Below are positions 1 through 13,393 of a DNA stretch of 64,000 nt, in pieces. The stretch is taken from NCBI GenBank assembly GCA_026545225.1, contig CM048846.1, positions 59,338,270 through 59,402,269 of the forward strand, read 5' to 3'. Source of the stretch: Cornus controversa. Its lineage: Eukaryota; Streptophyta; Magnoliopsida; Cornales; Cornaceae. The position numbers and the translations under genes were made by a program. Every line of letters begins with the position of its first letter. Position 1 is the first letter of the stretch. The notes under the pieces were generated by a model. It saw only the letters and a program-made list of their open reading frames with translations. It did no database searches and was not told where the DNA came from.

Positions 1-735
1 CGCTCATGATCGGATGTGCAAGCTTGAACGATGGTGAAATCGCCATCCTCTTGTCCGTATCGTCACGAATCGCCTCTGTATTTCTCTCTGTGTTCCTCCC
101 TATCCAGAATACCCTAATTTTTTTTCGTTTCGTCATTTTTACTTTGCGAAAACAAACCAATGGGACACCTGGCCTTCTCAAAGTGGCAAGTGCGTATAAG
201 AAAATGGCACTTGCTCCTCACAAAGTGGCATTTGCGCCCAAAAAGTGGCAGCTGCGCAAATAGGGCAGAAAGTTGATGAAAACGTCCGTTTTAGGAAATT
301 TTTGTGAAATATGAAATTGTGCAGAATTGAATTTCCTTCAACCTTCTTGGAGTTTGGGTCGTTTGGACAATCGTGTACATAGTTATGGTCTGAATACCAA
401 CACGGGTCCAGGACTTTTTAAGCCTGAATTGGCCCAATCTTCAATGCGAATGGGCCCATGCTCCTTTCCTTTATTTAAATTTATTTGCAGCCCATTTCTT
501 CAGTCCATTTAATTTGGATCTTCAAGATAGACATATCTCTCATGGGTCAAGCTTCAGTGATAACTAAATGAGTACCATTTGTAGCCCGATTTCACCATTA
601 TTAATCAGAATTATCCTTCATCACCTGAAATTATAAAAAGATTAAAATTATTAATAAAAACATGAAAGGAATATTACTAAGACACTAATTCATATAATTT
701 AGGGATATTGAATATGCAATATTCATTACTTATCA
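1..735 (-). repeat. 3' LTR of the Athila-like element (partial)
   Basis: Matches 6259-6993 base for base in length with about 13 differences. On the minus strand it starts TGATAAGTAATG just after the purine tract at 736-747. About half of the LTR lies beyond the left edge of the window. Confidence 0.9.
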
Positions 736-2570
736 CACCCCAAACTTACAAATTGCTAGTCTCTTAGCAAGACAAAACTAAAAATGAAGTAAAACAACTA
801 AACTATTTCCTCTTTCGTGGGAGATCCGATTGCATTTAGCATATGCAACAAGCCTTTTAAACCCCTAGGTTACCCCTAGTGGACGAGTAAAGTCTCATGA
901 GGGTTTCCAGAGATGTTACCCACAAACATGCCAAAATTCTTATTTCAAACTTGAATCAAGACGAATACTACAAAATGTAGTTAAAAGACTTGTATTCAAG
1001 AATATTTTCAAATTCCTAAATCTCATAATTCAAAACAGTGGTTCTCACACAAAATTTACATCAAGCACAACTCAAAGAAACTAACTCTAGCCCCCTCATG
1101 AAAAGTGAACTAGAATTCATCAATGTGATTTAACCCGGCCTTGAGTGAACAATTACAAGTCCCTTCAATTTATTGGATCCCCTTATTGAATGTATCACTC
1201 AAAACATAAACACATGCAATTTTTTTTTTTTTTTATATGGTTGTGCAATGCCCAGGTTTATTAGGCTTTCGAATTGATCCATGTAGCGAGCTTTCAGCCT
1301 GTGACTCCCAAACCAAATGGCTTTAGGGCACCAGGTTTCAAGATACCTCGAGGGACCTAATAACTCGAACCAAAACGGCCACAAACCATAGGATTATTAT
1401 TTTATTTTTTATTTTTTATTTTTTTTTACAATTGTAGAATGTTTAGAATGTTTTTCTCAAGGGATACCGACTTATATTCAGCACACATAATTGATACTCA
1501 AAGCCAAGTACAAACCCCACTAACTCAACTAGTGTGCGTATGAATTGTGAAAAGAACTAGAGTCAACCACTCCAAGTCATGTCAATGCAAATAACAACTT
1601 AAACCACTGCATTCAAACCATAGTTTCTAGAAATTTTACACATACTCTACAATTTCAAGTCAAGAACCTACATAAAGTATTAAACTCTTGATTGATCTTA
1701 AAACAAAACAACCTATAAAAAGAAACTACCAAACAATTCCTAAAAATCAATAAAATAAAATAAAAAATAAAAAATAAATGTCTAAAACATGCCACTATTT
1801 CACCTTCATATTTAAAACACAAGAAATGTATCGCCTTACCCCCAAACTTGAATGGTAAAATGTCCTCAATGTACAAGGAGAAGAAACATAGATGAGAGTC
1901 AGAACGATATTACCATGAATAAGGGAGTGGACAGATGGCAAACCAGTAGCTGGAAGTTAACAATGGTGTTCCCCCCCAAACTTGGGTGCAATATCCTGTC
2001 AAAAGACACCACTATACAAGCCAAGTGAAATGATTGGGTTCATAATAAGAAATATAAAGAACGAACATGAAAAAAAACAAGTAACGAAAGTTTTTTTTTT
2101 TTTTATGTGTGTCGTCATTCTCTGAACTGGTGGTTCCCAATTTCCAAGATGCATATGTGATAAGATATTGATTATCCAGATACTCTAACGTATAGAGTAC
2201 AAAGGGGCTGCCTTTCTTTAGTAAAGCCATACTGTGTTGAAGCAATCTCGACAGTATTGGGTATTGAAATCAGACTTTAAAAAAACGGAAATCATCAACT
2301 TTATCAAACATATGACAAAATAGATATTTGGTACTACATACATAGTCAGAGAACAGACGGCAAATTTTTTTTCTTTTTTTCTTTTACACAATGAACAAAA
2401 ACACAAAATTACTAAAAAAAATTTAATAAATAATAATAATAATAAAAAATAAAATAAAATAAATCCTACTAAACTACCAAAAACACTAAATATCTAACAT
2501 ACATGGGGATACAAAATACCCCCAAGGAGCCAAGTTTAACGTCTAGGCTAGACGTAAACTCAAATCTATC
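736..2570 (-). other. 3' noncoding internal region with repeated G-rich tracts
   Basis: No coding domain seen. On the minus strand the motif AAGTTTGGGGG recurs near 736-747 (the purine tract next to the LTR), 1838-1850 and 1971-1984. A segment near 800-910 is the reverse complement, with divergence, of 13200-13320 in the second Athila-like element, which shows the two are close kin. The short open frames here are AT-rich chance frames. Confidence 0.7.
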
Positions 2571-5159
2571 CTAGTCCCCTTTTAAATCCGATATACGCCA
2601 TCTTATCGTCTCCTTATGCTCCTTAAGCACACTTAAAAGCTCACTCTCTTGGTTGGTAGACATATTAGGTGCATTAAAGACTGAAAAAGTGTCATTAAAT
2701 CCTAATAATGCATATTCGAGTTTATTTGGTAAAGGCTTCAACTCAAATTGAAAGGGCAACTCTAAGGAAGGAATGGGAAGCGTAGTTAAAAGTAAGGGTG
2801 CAAACTCTTTAGATTCTTTGAATGGTGGAGAACCTAAACTGGTGGCATGCAGTAAGGAAGTACTTTCACTAATATGTTGCCCTACATCAAAGCTCTCACA
2901 ACCAAAATGAGTCAAATAAATATCTAAAGAGTCTTTAGGCAAGATAGGGGGAACTGATTCCACAACAGACTCCTCTATGACATCTAAAACAAAGCACTCT
3001 GACTCATCAGGGGAATGCGGAGTGGCATTAAAGATATTCAATTTCACTTTCATGTTCCCAAAAGAAATATCCATGGCTCCAGTATGACAATTAATGTTTG
3101 CATTAGCCGTGGCTAAGAAAGGACGACCAAGAATCACTGGAATAGATTTCTTTGGGTTAGGGACAAATTCTGTGTCAAGAACAATGAAATCCACAGGAAA
3201 ATAGAACTTATCCACCTTAATTATGACATCTTCAATTATACCACGTGGTTGCTTCATAGATCGATCAGCAAGTTGCAACATAACTGACGTGGGTTGAAGC
3301 TTACCCAACCCTAATTGCAAATACACCGAGTAAGGTAACAGATTAACACTAGCTCCTAAGTCAAGGAGTGCTCTATCAACCTCATGAACACCAATAATAC
3401 AAGAAATAGTAGGAGCACCTGGATCTTTGAACTTAGGGGGAGTGTTATGCTGAATAATCGAGCTTACTTGCTCAGTGAGAAAGATTTTCTTTGGGACACT
3501 ACCCCTTGAATTACGCTTTTGAGTGCATAAATCTTTCAAAAATTTTGCATATGCTAGAATTTGTTTTATAGCATCAAGGAGAGGAAGATTTATTTTTACT
3601 TGTTTAAAAACTTCCATCATATCTTGCACTTTCTCCCCTTCTTTCCCAAAAGGTGCCACCTCTTGGAGACGTGTAGGGAATGGAGCTTTGGGCTCAAAAG
3701 TTAGAATAGGTGTAGAATGTGTTGCCTTACTAACTTCAAAATCTAGATTAGGACTCTTTCCCACTTCACTTTCAACCTCCCTCTTTTCTTCCACCTTATT
3801 ATCTATCATTTTCCTACTCCTCAAAGTGGTAACAGTCTGAACATGCTCATAGTGATGAGCATTGGCTGTAACATCATCAATTGCATATTGCCCTCTAGGA
3901 TTAGTTATTGGCTGACTTGGCAATTTTCCTTCCTCTCTACGATTCAAAGTGTTAACTAGCTGCCCCATTTGAGCCTCTAACTTGGATATGGATTGAGAGT
4001 GAGAATGAAGTAACTGAGTATTAGCTTCGAGTAATTGAGTGTGAGCATCAAGTTTATCTAATGCCGCTAATACTTTATCCTCAAACGCTGAACTCCAAGG
4101 TGGAGATTGAGAAGTTTGATGATAATATTGATTCTGAGGCACAAAATTGGAAGAAGGATGAGTAGCTTGATGACCAGACTGAAAACTTGACCTAGGGACT
4201 AGCCCTTGGGACTGAGGGATTGGATTGTTTAGGGATGGACTAGCTGCCATGAGTTGATCTACTTTTCTCGATAATTCATCCACTTTGGTGGAAACATCGA
4301 GTGATTTGCCTATTTCAAAAATTCCTACAGTCTTACGAGAACTATTTGTTTGAACTTGACTTGCAGAATCATGCTGTGTAGAATTTTCACTCAAATTCAC
4401 AAACAATGTCCATGCCTCATCCTTATTCTTAAGTATGAACATACCCCCACAAGATGCATCTACCATTTGCCTATACGACTCAATCAGCCCATCATAAAAA
4501 AATTGTACAAGTTGCCACTTAGGAATATCATGATGAGGGCACTTTCTAAGTAAATCACCATATCTCTCCTATGTATCATGGAATTGCTCCCCTTCTATTT
4601 GAGAAAAACTGGTAATGGATCGCCTCATTTGATTTGTTTTCCCTATTGGAAAGTATTTCTCGAGGAACTCTTGTTGCAGTTGTACCCAAGAGGTGATCGT
4701 ATTCGGTGTTAATGAATTCCACCAGTTTTTAGCTTTATCTTTTAGAGAGAATGGGAAGAGACGCATCCGTAAAGCATCATCAGAAAAATTCTGGATTTTA
4801 ACAGTTGAACAAACTTCTAAGAAGTTATCAAGATGCTTATACGGATCCTCATTATTAAGTCCATAAAAAGATGGGAGCATTTGTATAACGCTAGACTTAA
4901 TCTCATAATTTATTGCTGTGACATTAGGCAATTGCATGCAGGATGGGGATGTATATGCCCCAGGAGCGAAATGCTCCTTAAGGGCTCGAGGATTGTGCTC
5001 AGCCATATTTTCAGTCTCACTCTCAGTCTCAGATAAATGTTCTTCCTCTAAGTCTTGGGCCCTAATTTCTCCCCTATGTTGATGTAAGGTTCTTTCAAGT
5101 TCAGGGTTATATGGGACTATTGGTGTATCTAGAGACCGACGACCCAACATATACCACAA
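2571..5159 (-). pseudogene. gag and aspartic protease region of the Athila-like element
   Basis: Fossil coding region. The upstream part (about 4569-5159) carries a retrotransposon gag core with the typical run WWNSLTPNTITSW and EFLEKYFP. The downstream part (about 2571-4466) has a gag tail with a heptad-like HSQSISKLEAQMGQL stretch, then a retropepsin domain with DLGASVNLLPYSVY as the active-site region and ILGRPFLAT as the second conserved block. The frame ends within the short peptide that normally leads into reverse transcriptase (LSVLKEHKETIRW). Athila-group assignment rests on these motifs and on the tRNA-Asp-type primer site. Confidence 0.85.
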
Positions 5160-5490
5160 GGACTAAGAATTAATAAATAAATAAATGAACAACTAACTAA
5201 AATAAAATAAATAAGAAAAGAAATTAAAATAAAATATAATTAAATAAATAAAATAAAATAATAACAAATGAAAGCAAAATACTAACTAGAATAAGCAAGC
5301 ACAAGTAATTTGAATATGAAAACCTCACAGAGATTTACGATGAATTCCACTCCTCTATTCACGGTTCGTAACCAAAAGTACCTGTACTCAAAAAATGAAA
5401 TGGATCAGAAAAGAATAAAGAAAAATCCTAACTTAACAATTAAATTAAAACTAATCTTAAGACTAGGCACCAAAATGATTCAAGCAAGTT

Positions 5491-5506
5491 CCCGGCAACG
5501 GCGCCA
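5491..5506 (-). other. Primer binding site, tRNA-Asp type
   Basis: The minus strand reads TGGCGCCGTTGCCGGG, the complement expected for the 3' end of plant tRNA-Asp, a few bases from the LTR edge at 5512. This primer is characteristic of Athila-group gypsy elements. Confidence 0.85.
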
Positions 5507-5511
5507 AAAAT

Positions 5512-6993
5512 TGATGTGATTTCAATTATACTTAACCACTCGCAATAGAACGAGTCCTCGTAGGACAGGGCTATATAGAGGGTGTCGAACCTCAAGGACT
5601 TGCAAGGTTGAATTGTTATGTTACTCAGTCTTTGAATTAATTCTAAAATAATTGGAAACCAATTGTTGATGTTTGATCTTGAAATTAATTGAGAAAATTA
5701 AAGTTTTTTTAAATTGTTGTTATGAAATTTAATCAGGAAGAGAAGATCCTGGGAACTGACTTCACCACTAACCCTCTAACAATGACAATTGTACTAAATT
5801 GGGACATTACTCTATGCATTCAGAAAAGAATGGCTACAAGCCTAATTCAATTCTATCAAGGGAATTCGTTCAACATTCAATTAAGCATAACTCGTCTTTG
5901 CTTAGCATGGCCTATACATCTGACTAATTAATGATGTTATAACCCATCTTTGCTTAGTACGAAGTATCAAAAATCTAAATTGAACGATATGTGAAAACTA
6001 TTGTATAACCTGTCTTAACAAAATCACAGAAGTTGAAAAGAACAAACCCTAATCATTGCAAATTTAAATTCATTCTTCAAGAACAATAATAAACGTGCAA
6101 TGAATCAATACATTCAAATTGAAAGCAATAGCACAGCTATTGTTTATGTCTCGGTTATACAATCAATGCACAAAGTAATTTATTCCCAAATTAGTATACA
6201 ACTTAAAACATTGAAAGACAGGTTAGGGTTACGTCACTTCCCCGGAATGGTGTTTAGCCGCTCATGATCGGATGTCCAAGCTTGAACGATGGTGAAATCG
6301 CCATCCTCTTGTCCGTATCGTCACGAATCGCCTCTGTATTTCTCTCTGTGTTCCTCCCTCTCCAGAATACCCTAGTTTTTCTTCGTTTCGTCATTTTTAC
6401 TTTGCGAAAACAAACCAATGGGACACCTGGCCTTCTCAAAGTGGCAAGTGCGCATAAGAAAATGGCACTTGCTCCTCACAAAGTGGCATTTGCGCCCAAA
6501 AAGTGGCAGCTGCGCAAATAGGGCAGAAAGTTGATGAAAAAGTCCGTTTTAGGAAATTTTCGTGAAATATGAAATTGTGCAGAATTAAATTTCCTTCAAC
6601 GTTTGTGAAGTTTGGGTCGTTTGGACAATCGTGTACATAGTTATGGTCTGAATACCAACACGGGTCCAGGACTTTTTAAGCCTGAATTGGCCCAATCTTC
6701 AATGCGAATGGGCCCATGCTCCTTTCCTTTATTTAAATTTATTTGCAGCCCATTTCTTCAGTCCATTTAATTTGGATCTTCAAGATAGACATATCTCTCA
6801 TGGGTCAAGCTTCAGTGATAACTAAATGAGTACCATTTGTAGCCCGATTTCACCATTATTAATCAGAATTATCCTTCATCACCTGAAATTATAAAAAGAT
6901 TAAAATTATTAATAAAAACATGGAAGGAATATTACTAAGACACTAATTCATATAATTTAGGGATATTGAATATGCAATATTCATTACTTATCA
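5512..6993 (-). repeat. 5' LTR of the Athila-like element
   Basis: 1482 bp, TG...CA ends (minus strand TGATAAG...ACATCA). It abuts the primer site on the left and unrelated gypsy pol sequence on the right. The right flank reads CCGAG; its partner is outside the window. Confidence 0.9.
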
Positions 6994-8546
6994 CCGAGTG
7001 TCGAAAATTGGGGCGTGACAGGGATTGTACTTCAGTGATTATAGTGAGCCAACTACGTTGTTTAGCTTGGTAGCTCAACTTATGCTTGTGAGCAAGGTGA
7101 TTGAGGCACAGAAATAAGATAGTGAGTTGGAGGTCATTCACTCGCAGATTGCTAGTGGTACGATAATAGAGGATTGGACCTTGTATTCTGATTGGGGTCT
7201 ATGATTCAGAGGATTGATAGTAGTTCCTTCTGATTGTTGTGATGATGTATTACAAAAATTTCATCATTCTCGTTTGCAGTTCATCCTAGTGGCACCAAAA
7301 TGTACCACAAATTGAGGCACCAATATTGGTGGTGAGGTATGAAGAAGGATGTAGCACAATTTATGGTGAGGTGCCTTACTTGTCAACAAGTAAAGCCTGA
7401 ACATCGAAACCCATAAGGTTATTATAGCCATTAGCAGTGGCGAAGCATAAATGGGAACAATTCACCATTGATTTTGTGACAAGTCTTCCGAGATAAAAAA
7501 AAAAGGGTAATGATATAGTTTTGGTTGTCATGAATAGATTGACATAAACATCACACTTCTTGCCTATGAGGCTGACAGATGATGCGAGAAGGCTTAGTAA
7601 GTAATATGTAGAGCAGATTCTAAGGCTACATATAGTTCTAGTATCTATTGTGTTGAATAGGGATCCACAATTACTTCAAGATTCTAGCATGAATTTCAGG
7701 CAGTGTTGGACACTGAGTTTCTAGCACATCATTTCATCCTCAAACTGACAGACAGAGCATACTATACAGATATTGGAGGATATGCTCTATGCTTGTATCT
7801 TAGATTTTAGCAGTGGTTGGGAGGACCATTTACCACTTGTGGAGTTTGCTTACAACAACAATTATCAGGCCAGTATTGAGATGGCACCATTTGATGAGTT
7901 ATATGGCAGACCTTGAAGATCTCCAATTTATTATACTGAGGTGGGAAAAATTGCAACCTTAGGAGCAGTTATTGTGCTTAAGACTACATAAAAGATCAAG
8001 TTAATTATACAGCGATTGTTGACAGCTCAGAGTCAACAAAAGTGTTATGCCATTAGGAGGCGACAACTGTTATCCTTTGAGGTGGGAGACCACGTGTTTC
8101 TTAAGGTATCGTCATGGAAGGATTGATACATTTTGGGCGGAGAGGCAAGTTATCGCCTAGATACATTAAACCATTTGAGATCCTTGAGTATATTAGTGAG
8201 GTGGCTTATTGATTGGCTCTACCACCACAGTTGGAAAAGGTTCATAACATATTCCATGTTTCGATGTTGAGAAAATATAAACCTGATCTAACTCATGTTC
8301 TGAGTTGGGTAGATGTTGAGGTCGACGAGGATGTCACCTATGAGGAGAGACCAGGTTAGATTCTTGATGCTAGAGAGTAAGTTCTGAGGGGTAAGACCAT
8401 TCCTTTGGTCAAAATTTTGTGGCATCATCATAATGTTGAGAAGGCTACCTATGAGCAAGAGCAGGAAGTTTGTTCTAAGTATCCGGATTTGTTTCCTTCA
8501 GTTATGGCCTGATTTCGGGGATAAAATTCTTTTAAGTTGGGTAGGT
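6994..8546 (+). pseudogene. Chromovirus-type (Tekay/Del-like) gypsy pol remnant, integrase end
   Basis: Decayed coding sequence. Around 7300-7420 it encodes an integrase zinc-binding block (YHKLRHQYWW, then CLTCQQVKPEHRNP), followed by DFVTSLP-like and catalytic-core sequence and, near 8515-8545, the usual FRG..NSFKLGRL end just before an LTR start. Many breaks are present; it is an old fossil. The left side is cut by the Athila-like element, so no 5' LTR is visible. Confidence 0.75.
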
Positions 8547-9122
8547 TGTAAGAACCGTGACCATTTTTTGCCCATTTTTTTATTTCATTTAAATGTATAT
8601 AAATGATTATAAATGTGTTTTAAATGTAAAATACATATTTGGAGACTATATAAGGGTTCAGGGAAGTTTTGGGAGCCTTTGAAAAAAGTTAACTTTTTCG
8701 AGTCAACTGGGACGCAGGTCCCGTGGGCCCAAAAAATTTGAAAGTATCAGAATGACACCAAATTTGGAGAGTAGCTTAAATAAAATATTTGATGCACTAC
8801 GGAATCGATTTCATTTCTGTAGGAGTTACCGAAAGTGAAAACAGAGTCTGGGAAGGTTTAGTGAGTGGGTAATGACATTTTTGTAAATAGATGAGCTAGG
8901 TATATAAATAGCAATTCATTCTCATCAGCCGCATAGAGAGAGCGATATATATCTATATATGAAAATATCATCTTCTTCTCTTCTCCATTGATTTTGCTTA
9001 GGGCAATAATTGGATGGTACTGAAGAAGAAGTTGGTCTATGCATTGAGAGTTCGAGTTTGATTCGTCCGAAATCGAATTTGGAGAAAGTTAATTTTTTCT
9101 TGAGAAATTAGGGAAATCATTT
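8547..9122 (+). repeat. 3' LTR fragment of the chromovirus-type element
   Basis: Starts TGTAAGAACCGTGACC directly after the pol end, resembling the LTR start at 40791 (TGTAAAGACCGGGTC). A TATA-like GTATATAAATAG lies near 8899-8910. It is interrupted at 9123 by the second Athila-like element. Confidence 0.7.
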
Positions 9123-10637
9123 TGATAAGCGACGAATGTTACACATTTAAACCTCTTTAATTGCATATGTTAATTCCTTAATTGTGTTTACTTTGGTATT
9201 TTTATGTTATTTTCTTGCGTTTGCTGATTTCAGGAATTTTTTCGCAAATTCAATCAATTCAAATTATTTAGCGCTTCAATAAGAGAGAAGATACATCGAA
9301 GATTCATTGGACAATTTTATATTGAATATCTAAGTTAAGTGGACTGAAGAAGTGGGCTGAAAATGAGTTTAAATGAAGAAAATGAGCATGAGTGTATTCA
9401 CATTGAAGACTAGGCCAATTTAGGCCAAGAAAGTTCTGAATGCATTTTGGTATTCTGTCTATAACTCTATATTTGACTGTCAAAGTGGCCCAAACTTCAC
9501 GAGTCTTGAAGGAAATTTGATTCAAAAACTTTTTATATTTCATGAAAATTTTCTGAAACGGACGTTTACAACACCTTTCTGCCACAAAGGCGCAGCTGCG
9601 CCTTCTCGGGGTAGGGGTGCAGGTGCGCCTTCCATGGGTGCAGATGCACCTTGGGAGTGCCAAATGCCCCTTTCAGCCTAGATTGTGATTAAAAAAGAGA
9701 AAATGGGGGATTTTTAAGGTATTCTGGAGCGAAGAGATATACAGAGGCGATTCGTGATGATCATGGGAGGAACCAAGGCGTGAAGATTGCGACATCATTA
9801 TCGTTCAAGCCTACACTTCCGATCATGAATGGCTAAATCTCCTTCTAGGGAAGTGATGTAATCCTGACACTTTTATTCAATGGTTTGATTGTAGTTTGAT
9901 TTGGGGATTATTTTATTGATGTATGAATTGAATGATTGAACAAACTACAATAGTTGTACTATTGTTTTGAGATTTTAAAGTTTTAAATTCAATCTTAATG
10001 AAATTTTATTTTTGTCTTAGATTAAATTGTGTTTTGATTGATCTTCTACTCCATCTTTATTTTTTGTAATTATGAAGAGGAAATCATATAATTTGGGCTT
10101 ATTGATCATTTAAATTAGGGTTTTGATAATTCATGCTAAGGGAAGATGGGTTATAATACAAATTAAGTTAGTTTAATTTAGAAGTAGATAGGTAGATAAT
10201 CCATGCTAACTAAAGATGAGTTATGCTTAATTTGATTTGAATGAATTTTCTTCCTAGTTTTATTGTGTGCTTGTAGCCATACAATTCATCTTGACATAGA
10301 TTAATTTTTCTAAATTAAATGCAATTGATCATTGTCATAAGGTTAGTGGTGAAGTCAATTCACAAGGCTCTCTCTCCATTATCTATCATTTATTTATGTT
10401 TTTATTTTATGTCATTTAATTTCAGTACCTTAATTTTAAACAAACAAAACAAAACAAAACAAATTCTTTTTGAATTAAATTAGACAAGGTCTTGATAGCT
10501 TAACAACAAAATCAACGTAGTCTCTGTCACTACTTTACTAACTTCAGTAGATTATTTGTAGGTAGTTATAAATTCTCTTTTGTCGACGTGTAAAAAAATA
10601 ACGACATTATATTTTATCGTGTTTTGCACTTCGAACA
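9123..10637 (+). repeat. Left LTR of the second Athila-like element
   Basis: 1515 bp, starts TGATAAGCGACG and ends TTCGAACA just before the primer site. Similar sequence recurs at 13394-14003 (same direction) and 14004-15309 (opposite direction). Confidence 0.82.
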
Positions 10638-10640
10638 AAA

Positions 10641-10658
10641 TGGCGCTGTTGTCGGGGA
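10641..10658 (+). other. Primer binding site, diverged tRNA-Asp type
   Basis: TGGCGCTGTTGTCGGGGA, two differences from the tRNA-Asp-type site of the first element, placed three bases after the LTR end. Confidence 0.75.
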
Positions 10659-10909
10659 CTGTCGTCACAGTTGCGTTGTTAAGTTTAAAGATTAATTCTA
10701 GTTTAATTATAATTTAGGACTTGTATATATTATGTTTTAATTTGTTTTAGGTGTTTTGAGTGTTTGAATATAGGTACAGGAGCTACTACACAAGTGGAAA
10801 GAAGTTGAAATTTTGAGACCTCTTGTGAGTTTTTGTATTTTAATTCATGCACTTATGTTTAGGATTCATAGTTTATTTTAATTTTGAAAAAAAAAAATTT
10901 AAGTAAAAC

Positions 10910-11794
10910 ATGTCGGTTGAGTTTGGGTATCCTTGGGAGGCATGTTTAGATCAATTTGGTTGTGATGTTGATACTAAAGTTACATATATGGAAAATCTGA
11001 GTGGAAATTCAATGGATGTGTCCAATGAATTGATTGCATTGTCAGGAAGATTGGACCAATTTAAGGTCTTTGGTCATGCCCTTACTACTACTCACTATTT
11101 CATACCATATGAGTCATGCACATGTTGCTCTAGTCCTTTTCATCACGTGATAAATTGTCCTACTGCTGGATAATATTGTAATCTTTATCAAGAGCACACA
11201 CATGCAAATTTTTCTATACTGGGGGATGATCCATTTTCCCATACTTATTCTCCGGGATTTGAGGACAAAGTTTTGACTGCACTTGTTAACCTTGAGGAAC
11301 ACACTAAATTGTTGAATTCACATTCACAGTCCATAGATAAGCTAGAAGTTCAAATCGAGCAAATGGCCAATGCTTTAGAAAGATCAGAGCTAGGGAAACT
11401 TCCAGGTCAGCCCATGAAAAATATTGAACCCATTCAACCAATTGAGCTAGATCATGTCCCCTTTGTGGAATCATTACTTAACTCGGACGCAGAAACTCTA
11501 AATGAAGAACTTAAGAGTAATTACTTAAGTACTAATGTGAGTCCACCATTTTTTATTATTTTTGAACTAAACAGTAACCAATTAAAAAGGAATGAGATGC
11601 TTAGTCAAGAACAATGTAAAGGGTTATGTTTTCTCAAATTTTTTGAATTGTATTCAATTGATTCGTTTTACTTGAGGCCTTATAAAAACATTGATATTTC
11701 TTGCCTCAAAATTATTTTTAGCACGACTCAGGAAAGCAAGGAAAAAATAGATGGGACAATTTTAGACCTCCTCAAGAGATGTGGTATAGGGTGA
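10910..11794 (+). pseudogene. gag-like remnant of the second Athila-like element
   Basis: The later part encodes LNSHSQSIDKLEVQIEQM and GKLPGQP, matching the gag tail of the first element (HSQSISKLEAQMGQL, GKLPSQP). The earlier part has a cysteine pair region (CTCCSSPFHHVINCP) resembling a zinc-knuckle-like block of Athila-group gag. No catalytic domain follows. It is a fossil in pieces. Confidence 0.6.
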
Positions 11795-13393
11795 ACCTTA
11801 CAATTAAAGTCATAGTGTGTTTTTATTTTTATTTATTTATTTATTATTATTATTATTATATTTCTTTTGTTTTAGTTTTCTGTTTAATATTTTGCATTAA
11901 TTAGAGTAGAATTTGTAATTCTATTTTTGTGAGTTTTGACTTTTATAAGTATTTTTGGAGCCACTAGGCACCTTTGTTTTCAGTTTTGGTTTATTTCATT
12001 GTTGGTTTTCAAATATTTTATTTGATCTCTTTTATTATGTTTGTTTTTCATTTAGTGTCGTTTATTTTCTTTTAATATGTTTGGTGTGTAGTTTTGGTTC
12101 CCATAACAGGTGTTAACATTCAAGTTTGGGGGGGTGACCAACACTTAATCATATGGATGTTTTACCAATCTTACGACTTTCTACCACCACGGTAATATTC
12201 TTCTATCGCTTCCCATATGCTTCATGTTTTTATTACACATTGAGGACAATATGAAATTTAAGTTTGGAGGTAAAGAATGACAATTTATTTCTGATGTTTA
12301 TATGTGATTTTGTGTTATTGTTAAAAATCGACTAATGAATACATCTTGTAGTAGACTAGGAATTTTTATTTCTTGGTAATTTTGAACTTTTGAAATCATG
12401 TTTTGATTTGAATAAGTCACATCATTGCTCATTTTAGCTATCTTATAGTTATTGATTCCTAGTTTCCTCCTTGCATGCACATGAGCACACTTGCATTTTT
12501 ATTGTGGGGTATGTACCTTTATCCTTTGTTTACATTTTGTTAATGTCCAATTTGATTTAGAGAACCTTGAGAATAGATGTCCTTATCATGATTGTTAAAC
12601 ATAAATAAATAAATCAATATTTATAATTGCATGTTGCAATTCAACCTTCTTACTAAGTAACCGAGCCTCTTGCCCCAGTAAGCATTGAGTGTTCGTGCTA
12701 AAAGTGAAGGGTTGAGGAAAATAAATAAATTATGAAATGGCTCATTTGAATTCAAAGCCTAGTAAACTCGAGCTATTAAGTCCTTTGGGGTGTCTTTACA
12801 CCTAATGCCCTAAAATCATTTGATTTGGGAGTCATTGACCTAAAACTTGTTACTTGGGTTTGCTAGAAGGCTTAATGAATTTAAACATTGCACATCCGTT
12901 TGAAAAAAAAATCATTTATGTTTTATTTTTGTGTGTTCATGCCTTGGTAATTCTATTTAAAAGGGGATTATAATAATTTGAATATGTTACAATTTGCATC
13001 TAAGGGTATGGTTAAGGCGTATGTTTGGATGTAAGTTCACTTTCATGAGGAGGTTAGGACTGATTACTATTTTGACATGTTAATTGACCTTTGCGTGAGG
13101 AGTTTTGTTTTGATTCATTATTTTTGGAAGTTTGTAGATTGCTAATAAATGATAATTCCTTAAAATACTCGTTGTAGTCATCATTTTGATGAATGTTTGT
13201 GGGTATCATATCTGTTAAACTCTCACGAGACTTCACTCGTCCACCAGGGATGCCTAGGGGTTTAAAAGGCTTGTTACATTCGCTAAATGCAACCGGATCT
13301 CCCACAAAAGAGAAAGTAGTTTAGTTGTTTCAATTTTTTTTTTTTTTTGGTTTTGTATTGCTAAAGGAATAGCAATATGAAAGTTTGGGGGTG
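11795..13393 (+). other. 3' noncoding region with three G-rich tracts
   Basis: No coding domain. AAGTTTGGGGG-like tracts lie near 12122-12137, 12258-12270 and 13379-13393 (the last is the purine tract beside the LTR), the same layout as in the first Athila-like element. Confidence 0.65.

Larger units (their letters stand above)
1..6993 (-). mobile_element. Athila-like Ty3/gypsy element, non-autonomous (runs off left edge)
   Basis: Two same-orientation LTR stretches (1-735 and 5512-6993) bracket an internal region with a tRNA-Asp-type primer site at the right and a purine tract at the left, so the element reads on the minus strand. Parts in order: 5' LTR 5512-6993, primer site, gag, gag C-terminus plus aspartic protease, a long 3' noncoding stretch, purine tract, 3' LTR. 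Reverse transcriptase, RNase H and integrase are not present, so it would depend on a relative. The coding part is broken about once. About 13 of 735 shared LTR positions differ (about 1.8%), pointing to insertion within roughly the last million years or so at usual plant rates. The left LTR lies partly outside the window, so the target duplication cannot be checked. Confidence 0.88.

Noticed and set aside
3523-3840. Open frame of 105 codons on the plus strand
   Set aside because: Antisense shadow of the gag-protease region; no domain.
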